Positions 9,053 through 19,172 are shown, numbered from the stretch's first letter. The stretch: 48,847 nt of DNA from Bacillota bacterium (GCA_029961055.1 JASBVM010000027.1:1-48847); one strand, 5' to 3'. The notes: a model not told the origin generated them from the sequence alone. Program-made: numbers and translations.

Positions 9053-9311
9053 CAGAATCGGAAGCAACAACGAGGGTCGACGGGACTCATTGCTCATACC
9101 GCACTGCCGTTCTCTGGCCCCTTCCCGCCGATCACCCCCTTCGCCGGGGAGTCCCTTCGGCCGGCGGACGGCCCACGCGCCGGTCCCGCCCGGGACCAGG
9201 CGCCTGACAGAGCCCGCTTGCCAAAGAGCAGCGGCGCAGGCCGATGCCCCTGGGCATCCCTGCCACCGGGACCCATTCTAGCCTAAAACCGTTCACATTC
9301 CAGGTAAGAGG
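9053..9311. other. Long intergenic region between divergent genes
   Basis: No gene is supported here. It should hold the minus-strand promoter and a leader of up to 280 bases for the surface-protein gene. TAGAAT at about 9273-9278 on the minus strand is a possible -10 box but has no good -35. G+C-rich inverted repeats (around 9150-9200) suggest a structured leader. I could not match it to a known riboswitch class. Confidence 0.35.
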
Positions 9312-9332
9312 TACAACTGTAATGCAGTTGTA
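9312..9332. promoter_or_regulatory. Palindromic operator-like site (TACAACTG / CAGTTGTA)
   Basis: A perfect 8-bp inverted repeat, TACAACTG and CAGTTGTA, around a TAATG spacer. The left half reads TACAACTGTA, matching the TACAnnTGTA core of BlaI/MecI/CopY-type winged-helix repressors, and the right half is one base off it. AAGGAGGG follows at 9333-9340, but no reading frame starts behind it. It is A+T-rich in a G+C-rich background. The regulator and target are not identified; the nearest plus-strand gene starts at 9463. Confidence 0.5.
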
Positions 9333-9357
9333 AAGGAGGGGGACGTCGTCTGAGAGG

Positions 9358-9378
9358 GGGCGCTGCCGGGCAGCGCCC
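9358..9378. terminator. Small G+C hairpin upstream of the repeat-protein gene
   Basis: GGGCGCTG, loop CCGGG, CAGCGCCC. It lies between the operator-like palindrome and the start of the repeat protein, where it could act as an attenuator or be the remnant of a terminator. No T-run follows. Confidence 0.35.
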
Positions 9379-9462
9379 ATCCGGCGGGTTCCCCGGGGCC
9401 AAGAGGGGCGGGCATGCTGGCCGTCCAAACTCCTGAGGGGCTGGGTGGCAAGGGGGGTCGCC

Positions 9463-11457
9463 ATGCCGTCGCCGAAAGCTGGGGCACGGGAACGCTGGTC
9501 GCCTGAGCGAATCGTCGAGCGGATCCGGGCCCGGCACGCCGCCGGCCTTGGGCTTGGTGCCGGAGCCGTCGTCCGGGACGACCTCCGGCTGTATCATGCC
9601 GCTTGCAGGCACTTCGGCGGCTGGCACGAGGCGCTGGAAGCCGCTGGGGTGGACCCGGCGGCCGCGCCTCGCCGCCCTCGGGTCACACGCGAGGGCGTGG
9701 CGGCCGAGCTCCGCCGGTGGGCCGAGCGCGCGCCCGTCAAGACCGCCTCCGAGCTCCAGAAGTCCTCCCCTCGCCTCTACATGCGCGCCTACCGTCTCTT
9801 CGGAAGCTGGCGCGCCATTTGTGAGGCGGCCGGTTTTCCTGCCTCCGACCGTACCCGGGGCGGCGAGGGCCCATACGTGACCATGCCGCCGGCCGAGCTC
9901 TATGAGCTTTGGCATACCCTGAGGCCCCGGCCCCTGACGCTCCGTGCCGCCATCGTACGCCGTTTCGGCTCGGTCCAAGGCCTGCGCGACCACCTTGGCA
10001 TCGCAGTCCACTGGACTCCCGAGAAGGTGGCGGCTGCACTCCGCGAGTTCGCCGCCTCCGGGGGACAGGTCACAGTGGACGGGCTCCGCCGCGCAGGTCG
10101 CTCCGGTCTGGCCGCCGCGGCCATGAGGCTCTTCCCCAGCTTCGAGGCCGCGCGCTTGGCCGCAGGAATCGGCCCCGAGGCACCAGGTCCGCTTGACATG
10201 TCCGCCGGCGGCGGCTCGCATGCCTCTTGTCAGCGGCCTCGCGGCAGGTGGACACCTGAGACGGTCGTGGCGGAGCTGCGCGAGTTCGCTCTGTCCGGTC
10301 GTCCTGTAACCAGGACAGAGCTGCGCCGGACCGGGCACGGCGCGCTGGCGTCGGCAGCCTCCAGGCTCTTCGGCAGCTTTGAGCGAGCCAGAGAGGCCGC
10401 CGGGCTCACCGAAGCCCAGGACCCGGCCTCCCGTTGGACCGAGCTCCCCCCTGAAGAGCTTTATGCCCTCTGGCGATCCGCTCGTCCAAGGCCCCGAGGG
10501 TTGCGCCTGGCCATGCGCCGGCGCTTCGGCTCGGTGGCGAACCTCCGGAAGGAGCTCGGCCTGGGCTCGAGGTGGAGTGCGGAGAAGGTGACCGTGGCCC
10601 TCCGCGAATTCGCCCGATTTGGGAGGGCCGTCACGGCCAGTGAGCTCGTCAAGGCCCACCAGTGGGCGCTGCTGGCCGCCGTGTACCGCTACCATGGAAG
10701 CCTGGAAGCCGCCCGTAGAGCCGCAGGGCTTCCCCCTGGTACGCGCCGCGGTCGGGGTTTCAGGCAGGATGCGCAGTCTCTCACCCGCTCGGAGCGGGCA
10801 AAGTTGCAGACGGCCTACGCCCGGTGGGCAGGCCAGGGCCGTTCAAGTCGTCTGGGGCGCCAGATCGAACGGCGCTTCGGTTCCATCCAGCGGTTCGTCG
10901 GGTTCCTCAGCCACGATCGGGTCTGGACGAAGAAGGCCGTGGTCCAGGCCCTGCGGGAACTTGAGCGGAAAGGTCTGCGGGCGGACGCTCGAACGTTGCG
11001 GCGTACGGATAGCGGTCTCTTCTACGCCGTCTACCACCTCTTCGGCTCGCTGGCGGCGGCCCGCCGCGCCGCTGGGGTGGCTGATCCGGTCGACCGACGG
11101 CTGAGAGGACTCCCCTCCGATCTCACCGCCTTGACCCCCCTCCAGCTCTACCGGATACGCTGGGAGCACCCGCGCTCCCGGCGGGTGAAGGCGGAGGTGC
11201 GGAGAAGGTACGGTTCCCTGCGCGCCCTCGAAGCGGCTCAGGGCTTCACCAGCCGCTTGACCGGGGAGCAGGTACTGGCCGGGCTCCGCGAGTGTCTCGG
11301 TCACGGATGCGAGAATGTCGAGACGCTTTGGCGGGATCAACCAAGCCTCGCCGCCTCCGCCGTACGGCTTTTCGGATCCCTTGCGAACGCCTGGAAGCAT
11401 GCGACCCAGGCAGAGGCGGAGTCTCCGGGCGAAGAAACGCTGGATGGACGCCAGTGA
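9463..11457 (+). CDS. Protein made of homing-endonuclease-associated (HTH-like) repeats in two alternating types
   Basis: A 664-residue, Arg- and Ala-rich, probably cytosolic protein with no nuclease or other catalytic domain visible. Repeat type A (about 50 residues, W[TS]xExV..LREFA..G..V....L.....L..A..RLFGS[FW]..AR.AAG) begins near residues 12, 73, 183, 262, 370, 487 and 598. Shorter type B (about 42 residues, LPPEELY.LW....PRPRGL...[MI]RRRFGSV..LR..LG) begins near 140, 327, 440 and 557. The order is A-A-B-A-A-B-A-B-A-B-A. Type A matches the homing-endonuclease-associated/HNH repeat pattern, thought to be a small helical DNA-binding unit. The highly basic character agrees with nucleic-acid binding, which is inference. 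ATG 9463 is preferred to GTG 9445 because AAGGGGGG precedes it. The neighbourhood gives no pathway clue. Confidence 0.75.
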   Translation: MPSPKAGARERWSPERIVERIRARHAAGLGLGAGAVVRDDLRLYHAACRHFGGWHEALEAAGVDPAAAPRRPRVTREGVAAELRRWAERAPVKTASELQKSSPRLYMRAYRLFGSWRAICEAAGFPASDRTRGGEGPYVTMPPAELYELWHTLRPRPLTLRAAIVRRFGSVQGLRDHLGIAVHWTPEKVAAALREFAASGGQVTVDGLRRAGRSGLAAAAMRLFPSFEAARLAAGIGPEAPGPLDMSAGGGSHASCQRPRGRWTPETVVAELREFALSGRPVTRTELRRTGHGALASAASRLFGSFERAREAAGLTEAQDPASRWTELPPEELYALWRSARPRPRGLRLAMRRRFGSVANLRKELGLGSRWSAEKVTVALREFARFGRAVTASELVKAHQWALLAAVYRYHGSLEAARRAAGLPPGTRRGRGFRQDAQSLTRSERAKLQTAYARWAGQGRSSRLGRQIERRFGSIQRFVGFLSHDRVWTKKAVVQALRELERKGLRADARTLRRTDSGLFYAVYHLFGSLAAARRAAGVADPVDRRLRGLPSDLTALTPLQLYRIRWEHPRSRRVKAEVRRRYGSLRALEAAQGFTSRLTGEQVLAGLRECLGHGCENVETLWRDQPSLAASAVRLFGSLANAWKHATQAEAESPGEETLDGRQ

Positions 11458-11724
11458 CCATAGGGTAGGATGCTGCTCCCGCGCTCGATCCGCCTCACCC
11501 GAGCCGTGGATCGTCGTCGTCCGCGCGGCTCCGGGCGGACGGCGGATCCGCGAGGAGGACGGCAAGGGCCGAACGCTCCACGCCTACAACTGACCGTGCG
11601 GCTCTGGTACTGGCCTATGGACAGCGGAGGGCAGCCTAGGCCACCTTCGGCGGCCCGGCCAGCGCGGGCACCCTGTTCAGCCCCGCCCTCCCTCCTCGCT
11701 GCCGGGCGGGCGAGCGGCGGGCCG
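11458..11724. other. Intergenic stretch without a supported gene
   Basis: A short plus-strand frame ending at TGA 11593 (PEPWIVVVRAAPGGRRIREE and a few more residues) looks slightly protein-like and may be the tail of a lost gene. It has no start or domain. I see no RNA or repeat here. Confidence 0.35.
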
Positions 11725-12006
11725 TCAAGCGCTCGCCAAGTATCGGCGGAACCACGCCTCGAACCTCCGCCACGCTTCCCGTCTCTCCTCCTCGGTCATG
11801 CGGAGCTCGATCTCGGCCATCGCGCGGAGGGCTGCCTCGGCCGCCCGTCCCGCCTGCATCTTGTCTCTGATGTCCTGAGCCGCCGTGAAGGCCTGCCGGG
11901 CCCGGACCCACCGATCGATGAGCGTCTCGTCCACCGCTTCTCTCACCATCGCCCTTGTACTGTGCCATGCGCGCGCTTTCAGGACCGTGGCGCAGGTTCC
12001 TGCCAT
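11725..12006 (-). CDS. Small hypothetical protein
   Basis: 93 residues from ATG 12006; an internal ATG at 11949 would give 74. The C-terminal 70 residues are strongly helical and amphipathic, with alternating acidic and basic positions (RWVRARQAFTAAQDIRDKM and LRMTEEERREAWRRFEAWF) unlike the Arg/Pro-rich chance frames nearby. No ribosome site is clear at either start. It may be a genuine small cytosolic protein or the remaining end of a larger one, and the debris-rich surroundings favour caution. No family recognised. Confidence 0.35.
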   Translation of the reverse strand: MAGTCATVLKARAWHSTRAMVREAVDETLIDRWVRARQAFTAAQDIRDKMQAGRAAEAALRAMAEIELRMTEEERREAWRRFEAWFRRYLASA

Positions 12007-12124
12007 GACCGGCGGGGTCGTAGGCGAACCCGCTGGCGCGCACCTGCCGCCTGCGAAGCCACCCGATCCGGTACAGCTACCGGAAGCAGATATGTGGAGG
12101 GGCTCGCCCCGCCTTCGGGTTCAT

Positions 12125-12226
12125 GTTGGGGACGGGATAGGGGGCCAGCCAAGCCGTCGAATTGACAAAGTCTCCCAGAAGTGTTGGGGACGGATTGGGG
12201 ACCGAAGGCTCCGATTGTCCCCAATT
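12125..12226. repeat. Cluster of TTGGGGAC repeats with an inverted copy
   Basis: GTTGGGGACGG occurs at 12125-12135 and again at 12183-12193, followed at once by ATTGGGGAC (12194-12202). The inverted copy GTCCCCAAT lies at 12217-12225, so the last two form a 9-bp stem with a 14-base loop. The wording resembles the ends of REP-like elements moved by Y1 (IS200-like) transposases in other Bacillota; that link is from memory and no transposase gene is present. A further copy lies at the right edge of the window (48731-48752). Confidence 0.5.
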
Positions 12227-12639
12227 CTGGGCACCACTCTACGCGCTGGTCAACGCCGCAAAGCCGCTCAGGACAACGGTTTTCGCCCCTGGCAACGTCA
12301 CCCATTCCGCCCTCGCGAGAAGGGACAGTTCATCGCATCTCTCCCCTGAAATCCTGGTCGGAGGCGGGCTTCCGGCTTCTCAGCCCCCCTGCCGGGGACC
12401 AGCTCGGGGACGGAAGCCATGCCGGCGCCGCTCGCCCGCCCCCGGCCTTTCGCCCAACATTCCACCACCGGTCGGCGGCCTTGGCCACGCGTCCCGCTCC
12501 GGCCGGGGCTGCCGGGCCCGCGGGTGCGGCCCCGCTCCACGGCCCCCCGGCGTTCAGGGGTCGCGCTCGAGGCCGGCACCGGGGCCACGGGCTGTCCGCG
12601 GGCGCGGAAGTGGTGCGGGTGACAGCGAGGACGCGCCGT

Positions 12640-12932
12640 TCCTCCTCGGGGGTGCAGGACGTGTGGCGGGGACGGTCGATGAGAACCTCCTCGCTCCTCA
12701 GCCCGGCCTGGACCCCGGCGTGGCAGAATGGGAGGTCGTTCGGCCGTCCCGCCGGGTACTTCGAGATCAGAAGGTCGTGGGGCTCCGGGCAGTACCCGGT
12801 GATCCCCGTGGTGTTCGGGTTTCGGACCGGGATCAGGCGCTCGCGCCACCCGTCACGAAGGCGGGGGGTCTTTTCCCCGACCCCTTCGCCGCAGACCCGA
12901 AGGCTTCATGGAAGAGCGAGCCCTCTGGCTCC
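12640..12932 (-). pseudogene. Frameshifted remnant of a DUF6036-like (nucleotidyltransferase-fold) protein
   Basis: Two minus-strand frames encode successive parts of one protein. The N-terminal side part reads SLFHEAFGSAAKG. After a shift around 12850-12890 comes DGWRERLIPVRNPNT, then GYCPEPHDLLISKYPAGRPN and a tail with LRSEEVLIDR and TPEEERRVLAV. This order (FHxxFG, GWRERLxPV, G[WY]C.[DE]PHDL..SK..AGR) is the pattern I know from DUF6036-type proteins, often antitoxin-like nucleotidyltransferase relatives. The start is missing and the frame is broken, so it is dead. Family assignment is from motif memory only. Confidence 0.6.
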
Positions 12933-12978
12933 GACGGCGCTGATGATCGGCATGGGCTCCGGCGCCTGAACCCCTGGT

Positions 12979-13009
12979 GCGGATCCCGCAGGAAAAAGCG
13001 GGGATCCGC
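12979..13009. terminator. Hairpin downstream of nuoN
   Basis: GCGGATCCCGC and GCGGGGATCCGC pair as an 11-bp stem with one bulged G around the loop AGGAAAAA. It begins about 58 bases past the nuoN stop on the minus strand, the expected end of the nuo transcript. There is no T-run on the 3' side, so it is a terminator-like hairpin rather than a textbook intrinsic terminator. Confidence 0.6.
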
Positions 13010-13066
13010 CGCCCCCCGGCCGATCCCCGCCGGCTCACACGCCTGCCCGCTGCGACGCCGCCCGGC

Positions 13067-14506
13067 TCACTGGAACCAGGCGGCGCGCGCCACCCAGCCG
13101 AGGAAGCCGCCGGGCGCGAGGCCGACCAGGATGACCGCCAGCGCGGTCACCGCCACGCCCAGCCCCACGCCCCACGAGGGGTGGAACGGCTGGGCGTGCC
13201 CGTCGGCGGGCGCCCGCACGAACATGGCGTGGATGACGCCGTAGTAGTAGTAGACGCTGATCGCCGAGTTGATCCCGATGGCGATGGCCAGCCAGGCCAT
13301 GCCGGCCTGGATCGTGGCCTGGAAGAGGTAGAGCTTCCCCCAGAAGCCCGGGAAGAAGGGGATGCCGATCAGCGAGAGCATGAAGAGCGCCATGGCCACG
13401 GCCAGCCACGGATTCCGCTGCCGGAGGCCGCGGATCCCCTCGAGGCTCTCTTCCTCGCCGGCGTCGCCCAGCGCCACCACCACCGCGAAGGCGCCCAGGT
13501 TCATCACCGCGTAGACCAGCACGTAGAACATGACCGCCTGGAAGCCGAGCGAGGTGCCCGCCGCCAGGCCGGCCATGATGTAGCCGGCGTGGGCGATGGA
13601 GGAGTAGGCCAGCAGCCGCTTCAGGTTCCGCTGGTGCAGCGCCGAGACGTTGCCCACCACCATGCCCAGGACCGAGAGGACGGCGAAGACCGCCCGCCAG
13701 TCGGCCTGGAGCGGCACCAGCGCCGTGAAGAGCAACCGCAGGATGGCGGCGAAGGCGGCACCCTTGGAGACCACCGACAGGAAGGCGGTCACCGGCGTCG
13801 GAGCGCCCTCGTAGACGTCGGGCGCCCAGAGGTGGAAGGGGACCGCGGCGATCTTGAAGCCGAGGCCGACCAGCACCAGGAACATGCCCGAGAGCGCCAG
13901 CGGGTCCGCCCCCGCCTCGGCCAGCCGGCGCGCCAGGAGCGTCATCTCCGTCGTGCCGGTGGCGCCGTAGAGGAGCGAGAAGCCGAAGAGGAGGACCGCC
14001 GAGGCGACGGCGCCGTTCAGGAAGTACTTGAGCGACGCCTCGTTGGAGCGGGCGTCCCGCGTCATCATCCCCGCCAGCAGGTAGGAGGGGATCGTCAGCG
14101 TCTCCAGGCCCACGTAGAAGCTGACCACGTCGGCGGCGTTGAGGAAGAAGAGCGCACCGGCGCTGGAGAAGAGCAGGAGCGCGTAGAACGCTCCCGGGGA
14201 GATCCCCTTCCTGTCCACGTAGGGGGTGCTCATCAGGACGACGATGATCAGCGCGCCGATCAGCACCATGCGGAAGAAGAGCGTGAAGAGGTCGCTGTAG
14301 ACCATCCCGCCCAGCACCGGCTGCGCCTCGACGGGCGTCCAGAGCAGGCTGACGAAGGCGACCAGGAGGCCGATCACCGTCAGGTAGGGGCTGGCCGCCC
14401 GCTCGCTCGCCTCGCTGCTGAAGGCGGCCAGCACCAGGAGCAGCAGGCCCAGGCCGGTCAGGATCAGCTCGGGCAGGATGCTGGCGAGGTTGAAGGCCGA
14501 CGGCAT
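13067..14506 (-). CDS. nuoN: NADH-quinone oxidoreductase subunit N
   Basis: A 479-residue membrane protein with about 14 hydrophobic helices, one of the three antiporter-like proton-pumping subunits of complex I. The proton_antipo_M core is visible, with LKYFLNGAVASAVLLFG, a Lys-containing helix region around RNLKRLLAYSSIAHAGYIM, and the end of the membrane arm. ATG 14506 follows the nuoM stop by one base and has GAGGTGG eight bases upstream; a GTG/ATG at 14518 would overlap nuoM. It is the last gene of the operon and is followed by a hairpin. Confidence 0.93.
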   Translation of the reverse strand: MPSAFNLASILPELILTGLGLLLLVLAAFSSEASERAASPYLTVIGLLVAFVSLLWTPVEAQPVLGGMVYSDLFTLFFRMVLIGALIIVVLMSTPYVDRKGISPGAFYALLLFSSAGALFFLNAADVVSFYVGLETLTIPSYLLAGMMTRDARSNEASLKYFLNGAVASAVLLFGFSLLYGATGTTEMTLLARRLAEAGADPLALSGMFLVLVGLGFKIAAVPFHLWAPDVYEGAPTPVTAFLSVVSKGAAFAAILRLLFTALVPLQADWRAVFAVLSVLGMVVGNVSALHQRNLKRLLAYSSIAHAGYIMAGLAAGTSLGFQAVMFYVLVYAVMNLGAFAVVVALGDAGEEESLEGIRGLRQRNPWLAVAMALFMLSLIGIPFFPGFWGKLYLFQATIQAGMAWLAIAIGINSAISVYYYYGVIHAMFVRAPADGHAQPFHPSWGVGLGVAVTALAVILVGLAPGGFLGWVARAAWFQ

Positions 14507-14507
14507 C

Positions 14508-15995
14508 CTAGAGACCACCTCCCAGGCTGGCGAGCAGGCGGACGAACTGGAGGGCGCTCGGGTTGGTCAGGTGGACCAGCGTGGCCGGCAGCACGCCGAG
14601 CAGCAGGGTGAAGGCCATCAGCGGCAGCATGCTCACCGCTTCCCGCCTGCTGATGTCCGGCAGCCCCCGGTGCTCTTCGTGCGGCTTACCCATCAGCACG
14701 CGATGCATCAGCATCAGGTTGAAGGCGGCCACCATCACCAGGCCCAGCGCCGCCAGGAAGACCTGGGTCGGATAGACCCCGATGGTCCCCGCCAGGGTGA
14801 AGAACTCGCCCACGAAGCCGGAGAGGAAGGGCAGCCCCAGGTTGGCGAAGGCGGCGAAGGCCATGAAGGTGGCCGCGACGGGCGTCGCCTCGTACATGCC
14901 GTTGACGCGGTCCATGTCGCGGCTGTGCGTCCGGTCGTAGAAGACGCCGACCATGAGGAAGAGCATGGCCGCCACCAGCCCGTGGGAGACCATGACGAAG
15001 ACGGCCCCGTTGACCGAGAGCGGCGTCCCCGCCGCGATCCCGAGGACGGCGAAGCCCATGTGGCTGATGCTGGAGTAGGCGACCACGCGCTTCATGTCCT
15101 TCTGGGCCAGCGCCGCGAAGGCGGCGTAGAGGATGTTGATCACGCCCAGGATGCCGAAGAGCAGGGCGAAGTGGCGCGCCGCCTCGGGCAGCGTCGGATC
15201 GCTGATGCGCAGGAAGCCGTAGAGCCCCAGCTTCAGCAGGATGGCCGCCAGCACCACCGAGATGGGCGTCGGCGCCTCCACGTGCGCGTCAGGAAGCCAG
15301 GTGTGGAACGGCCAGATGGGCACCTTGACCGCGAAACCGGCGAAGAGGAGGAGCCAGATCCAGTCCTTCCACTGCGCCGGCACCATGGCCGGCGCCAGGC
15401 GGGCGATCTCCGGGATGGAGAAGGTGCGGAAGCCGGTGAAGGCGTAGAGGGCCACGATCCCCACCAGCATCAGGAGCGAGCCGACCATGGTGTAGAGGAG
15501 GAACTTCATCGCCGCGTACTCCCGGCGCGGCCCGCCCCAGATGGCGATGAGGAAGTACATCGGCACCAGGACCAGTTCCCAGGCCACGTAGAAGAGGACG
15601 TAGTCCAGCGACTCGAAGACGCCCATCACCGCCGCCTCCAGGAGGAGGAGAAGGACGAAGTACTCCTTCACCCGCTCCTCGATCCCGTAGGAGGCGATCA
15701 CCGCCACCAGCCAGATCAGCGCGGTCAGGCCGACCATGGCCAGGCTGATCCCGTCGACGCCCAGGTAGTACTGGATCCCCAGCGACGGCACCCACGGCAC
15801 CCGTTCCACCCACTGGAAGCCCGGGCGGGCCGGGTCGAAGCCCGCCAGCGCCACCGCGAAGGCGACCAGCTCCAGCCCGGTCACGGCCGTCGCCCAGCCG
15901 CGGAGCGCCGCCTTCCGGTCGCCCGGCAGGAGCAGGGTGATGAGAGCGCCGGCCAGCGGCAACAAGAGGAGGATCGAGAGAATCGGAGCGTGCAA
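14508..15995 (-). CDS. nuoM: NADH-quinone oxidoreductase subunit M
   Basis: A 495-residue polytopic antiporter-like subunit of complex I. Family marks include MKFLLYTMVGSLLMLVGI, FHTWLPDAHVEAPTPISVVL (the conserved HTWLPxAHxEAP block) and KRVVAYSSISHMGF. It carries one proton channel in the membrane arm. The usual length is about 490-510 residues, so it is complete. It starts 4 bases after the nuoL stop and runs into nuoN. Confidence 0.95.
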   Translation of the reverse strand: MHAPILSILLLLPLAGALITLLLPGDRKAALRGWATAVTGLELVAFAVALAGFDPARPGFQWVERVPWVPSLGIQYYLGVDGISLAMVGLTALIWLVAVIASYGIEERVKEYFVLLLLLEAAVMGVFESLDYVLFYVAWELVLVPMYFLIAIWGGPRREYAAMKFLLYTMVGSLLMLVGIVALYAFTGFRTFSIPEIARLAPAMVPAQWKDWIWLLLFAGFAVKVPIWPFHTWLPDAHVEAPTPISVVLAAILLKLGLYGFLRISDPTLPEAARHFALLFGILGVINILYAAFAALAQKDMKRVVAYSSISHMGFAVLGIAAGTPLSVNGAVFVMVSHGLVAAMLFLMVGVFYDRTHSRDMDRVNGMYEATPVAATFMAFAAFANLGLPFLSGFVGEFFTLAGTIGVYPTQVFLAALGLVMVAAFNLMLMHRVLMGKPHEEHRGLPDISRREAVSMLPLMAFTLLLGVLPATLVHLTNPSALQFVRLLASLGGGL

Positions 15996-15998
15996 GGC

Positions 15999-17837
<1,839 letters not shown>

Positions 17838-17857
17838 CCGCTCCTCACCTCTCGCTC

Positions 17858-18166
17858 TCAGTCGTGCAGCGTCCGCACCTCGTTGACGTCCACGGTGCGC
17901 CGCCGCCGGGCGATGACCAGGATGATGGCCAGGCCCACGGCCGCCTCCGCGGCGGCGACGGTGATGACGAAGATCGCGAAGATCTGGCCGCTGACGCCCA
18001 CCCCGGGCAGGTAGCGGGAGAAGGCGACCAGGTTGACGTTGACCGCGTTGAGCATCAGCTCGATGGACATCAGGATGGTGATGGCGTTCTCCCGTCGCAT
18101 CGCCCCGAAGAGCCCGATGGAGAAGAGGAGCGCGGCGAAGACCAGGTAGTAGCCCAGCGGGATCAC
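17858..18166 (-). CDS. nuoK: NADH-quinone oxidoreductase subunit K
   Basis: 102 residues with three transmembrane helices. The conserved glutamates of NuoK are present in LMSIELMLNAVNVN (second helix) and in AAAEAAVGLAI (third helix); they are part of the proton path beside the quinone module. GTG 18166 overlaps the nuoJ stop by four bases (GTGA), indicating translational coupling. Confidence 0.93.
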   Translation of the reverse strand: MIPLGYYLVFAALLFSIGLFGAMRRENAITILMSIELMLNAVNVNLVAFSRYLPGVGVSGQIFAIFVITVAAAEAAVGLAIILVIARRRRTVDVNEVRTLHD

Positions 18167-18696
18167 GGGCGGTCCTCCTTCCTGACGGTGAGGACGATGG
18201 CGCCGATCATGGAGGCCAGGAGGAGGACGGAGGCCACCTCGAACGGGACGACGTAGACCGAGAAGAGGCCGTCGCCCAGCGCAGCCACGCCCGGAGCGGC
18301 CCCCGCCGGCCGGTCGACGCCCAGGGCGGCCCAGCTGCGGCCATAGGCCCAGACCAGGACCGCCGCGAAGAGCCCGGCGACCAGGAGAGGCAGGACGCCC
18401 CAGGCCCGCGAGGTGAGGCGCGCGAAGAGGTTGGCCCGGTCGCGGCCGCTGATGGCCGGCATCTCCGAGAGCATGATGGCGAAGATGGTGACCGTCAGGA
18501 TGGCCCCGGCGTAGATGATGATCTGCACCGCCGCCAGGAAGTTGGCCTCCAGCAGCAGGTAGATCCCGCTCACGCCGACGAAGGCCAGGGCGAGAAAGAG
18601 CGCCGCGTGGGTGACGTTGGGCGTGGTGGCCACCTTCCAGGCTGCGAAGAGCGTCACCGCCGCCAGGACGACGAAAGCGACCAGCGACCCGTTCAT
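18163..18696 (-). CDS. nuoJ: NADH-quinone oxidoreductase subunit J
   Basis: 177 residues with five hydrophobic helices. The signature VTHAALFLALAFVGVSGIYL is followed by EANFLAAVQIIIYAGAILT, the conserved third helix with the pi-bulge that couples quinone chemistry to proton movement. ATG 18696 overlaps the nuoI stop by four bases (ATGA). Confidence 0.93.
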   Translation of the reverse strand: MNGSLVAFVVLAAVTLFAAWKVATTPNVTHAALFLALAFVGVSGIYLLLEANFLAAVQIIIYAGAILTVTIFAIMLSEMPAISGRDRANLFARLTSRAWGVLPLLVAGLFAAVLVWAYGRSWAALGVDRPAGAAPGVAALGDGLFSVYVVPFEVASVLLLASMIGAIVLTVRKEDRP

Positions 18697-19172
18697 AGCT
18701 TCTCGCCCAGCGCCACGCGCCTGGCATGGGAGTCCACCCAGATGTTGGCCAGCTGCTCCTTGTTGAAGACCAGGTCGTCCTGGGTGTACTGCGCGAGATC
18801 GACCATGTCCGCCATCTCCAGGGCGTCGAAGGGACAGGCCTCGACGCAGAGGTTGCAGACCATGCAGCGCGAGAAGTCGAGGAAGAAGACCTCGGGCTTC
18901 TGCAGGTGCCGCCCGTCGGGTCCCACCGGCTGGCGCACCTCGATCACCGAGATCGGGCAGGCGCGGGCGCAGAGCCCGCAGCCCGTGCAGTTCAGGTCGC
19001 CCTTCTCGTAGTTCCACTTGAGCGCGGGGATGCCGCGCGTCCCGCTGACGTACTCCGGCTTCTCCTCCGGATAGCGGACGGTGATCTCGGGCTTGAAGTA
19101 CTCGTGCCACGTGGTGGCGTGGCCCAGCACCAGCGCCTTGGACGCCTCCCAGACGCGCGCGAAGATGTTCAC
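18693..19172 (-). CDS. nuoI: NADH-quinone oxidoreductase subunit I (two [4Fe-4S] clusters)
   Basis: A 159-residue peripheral-arm ferredoxin-like subunit that passes electrons to NuoB. Both cluster motifs are complete: CTGCGLCARACP and CMVCNLCVEACP. The N-terminal amphipathic part (VWEASKALVLGHATTWHEYF) lies on the membrane. GTG 19172 was chosen because AAGGAGG lies ten bases upstream and homology begins there; the open frame extends farther upstream without support. Confidence 0.94.
   Translation of the reverse strand: MNIFARVWEASKALVLGHATTWHEYFKPEITVRYPEEKPEYVSGTRGIPALKWNYEKGDLNCTGCGLCARACPISVIEVRQPVGPDGRHLQKPEVFFLDFSRCMVCNLCVEACPFDALEMADMVDLAQYTQDDLVFNKEQLANIWVDSHARRVALGEKL

Noticed and set aside
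9053-9280. Riboswitch in the surface-protein leader
   Set aside because: The region is long and can fold, but I could not match the conserved core of c-di-GMP, c-di-AMP, SAM, cobalamin or other classes.
11500-11593. Short plus-strand frame ending in a protein-like tail
   Set aside because: Only about 30 codons, no start, no ribosome site, no family; kept as a remark in the intergenic entry.
12181-12969. 262-codon plus-strand frame over the debris region
   Set aside because: Composition is that of chance frames, and the minus strand carries the recognisable DUF6036-like blocks instead.
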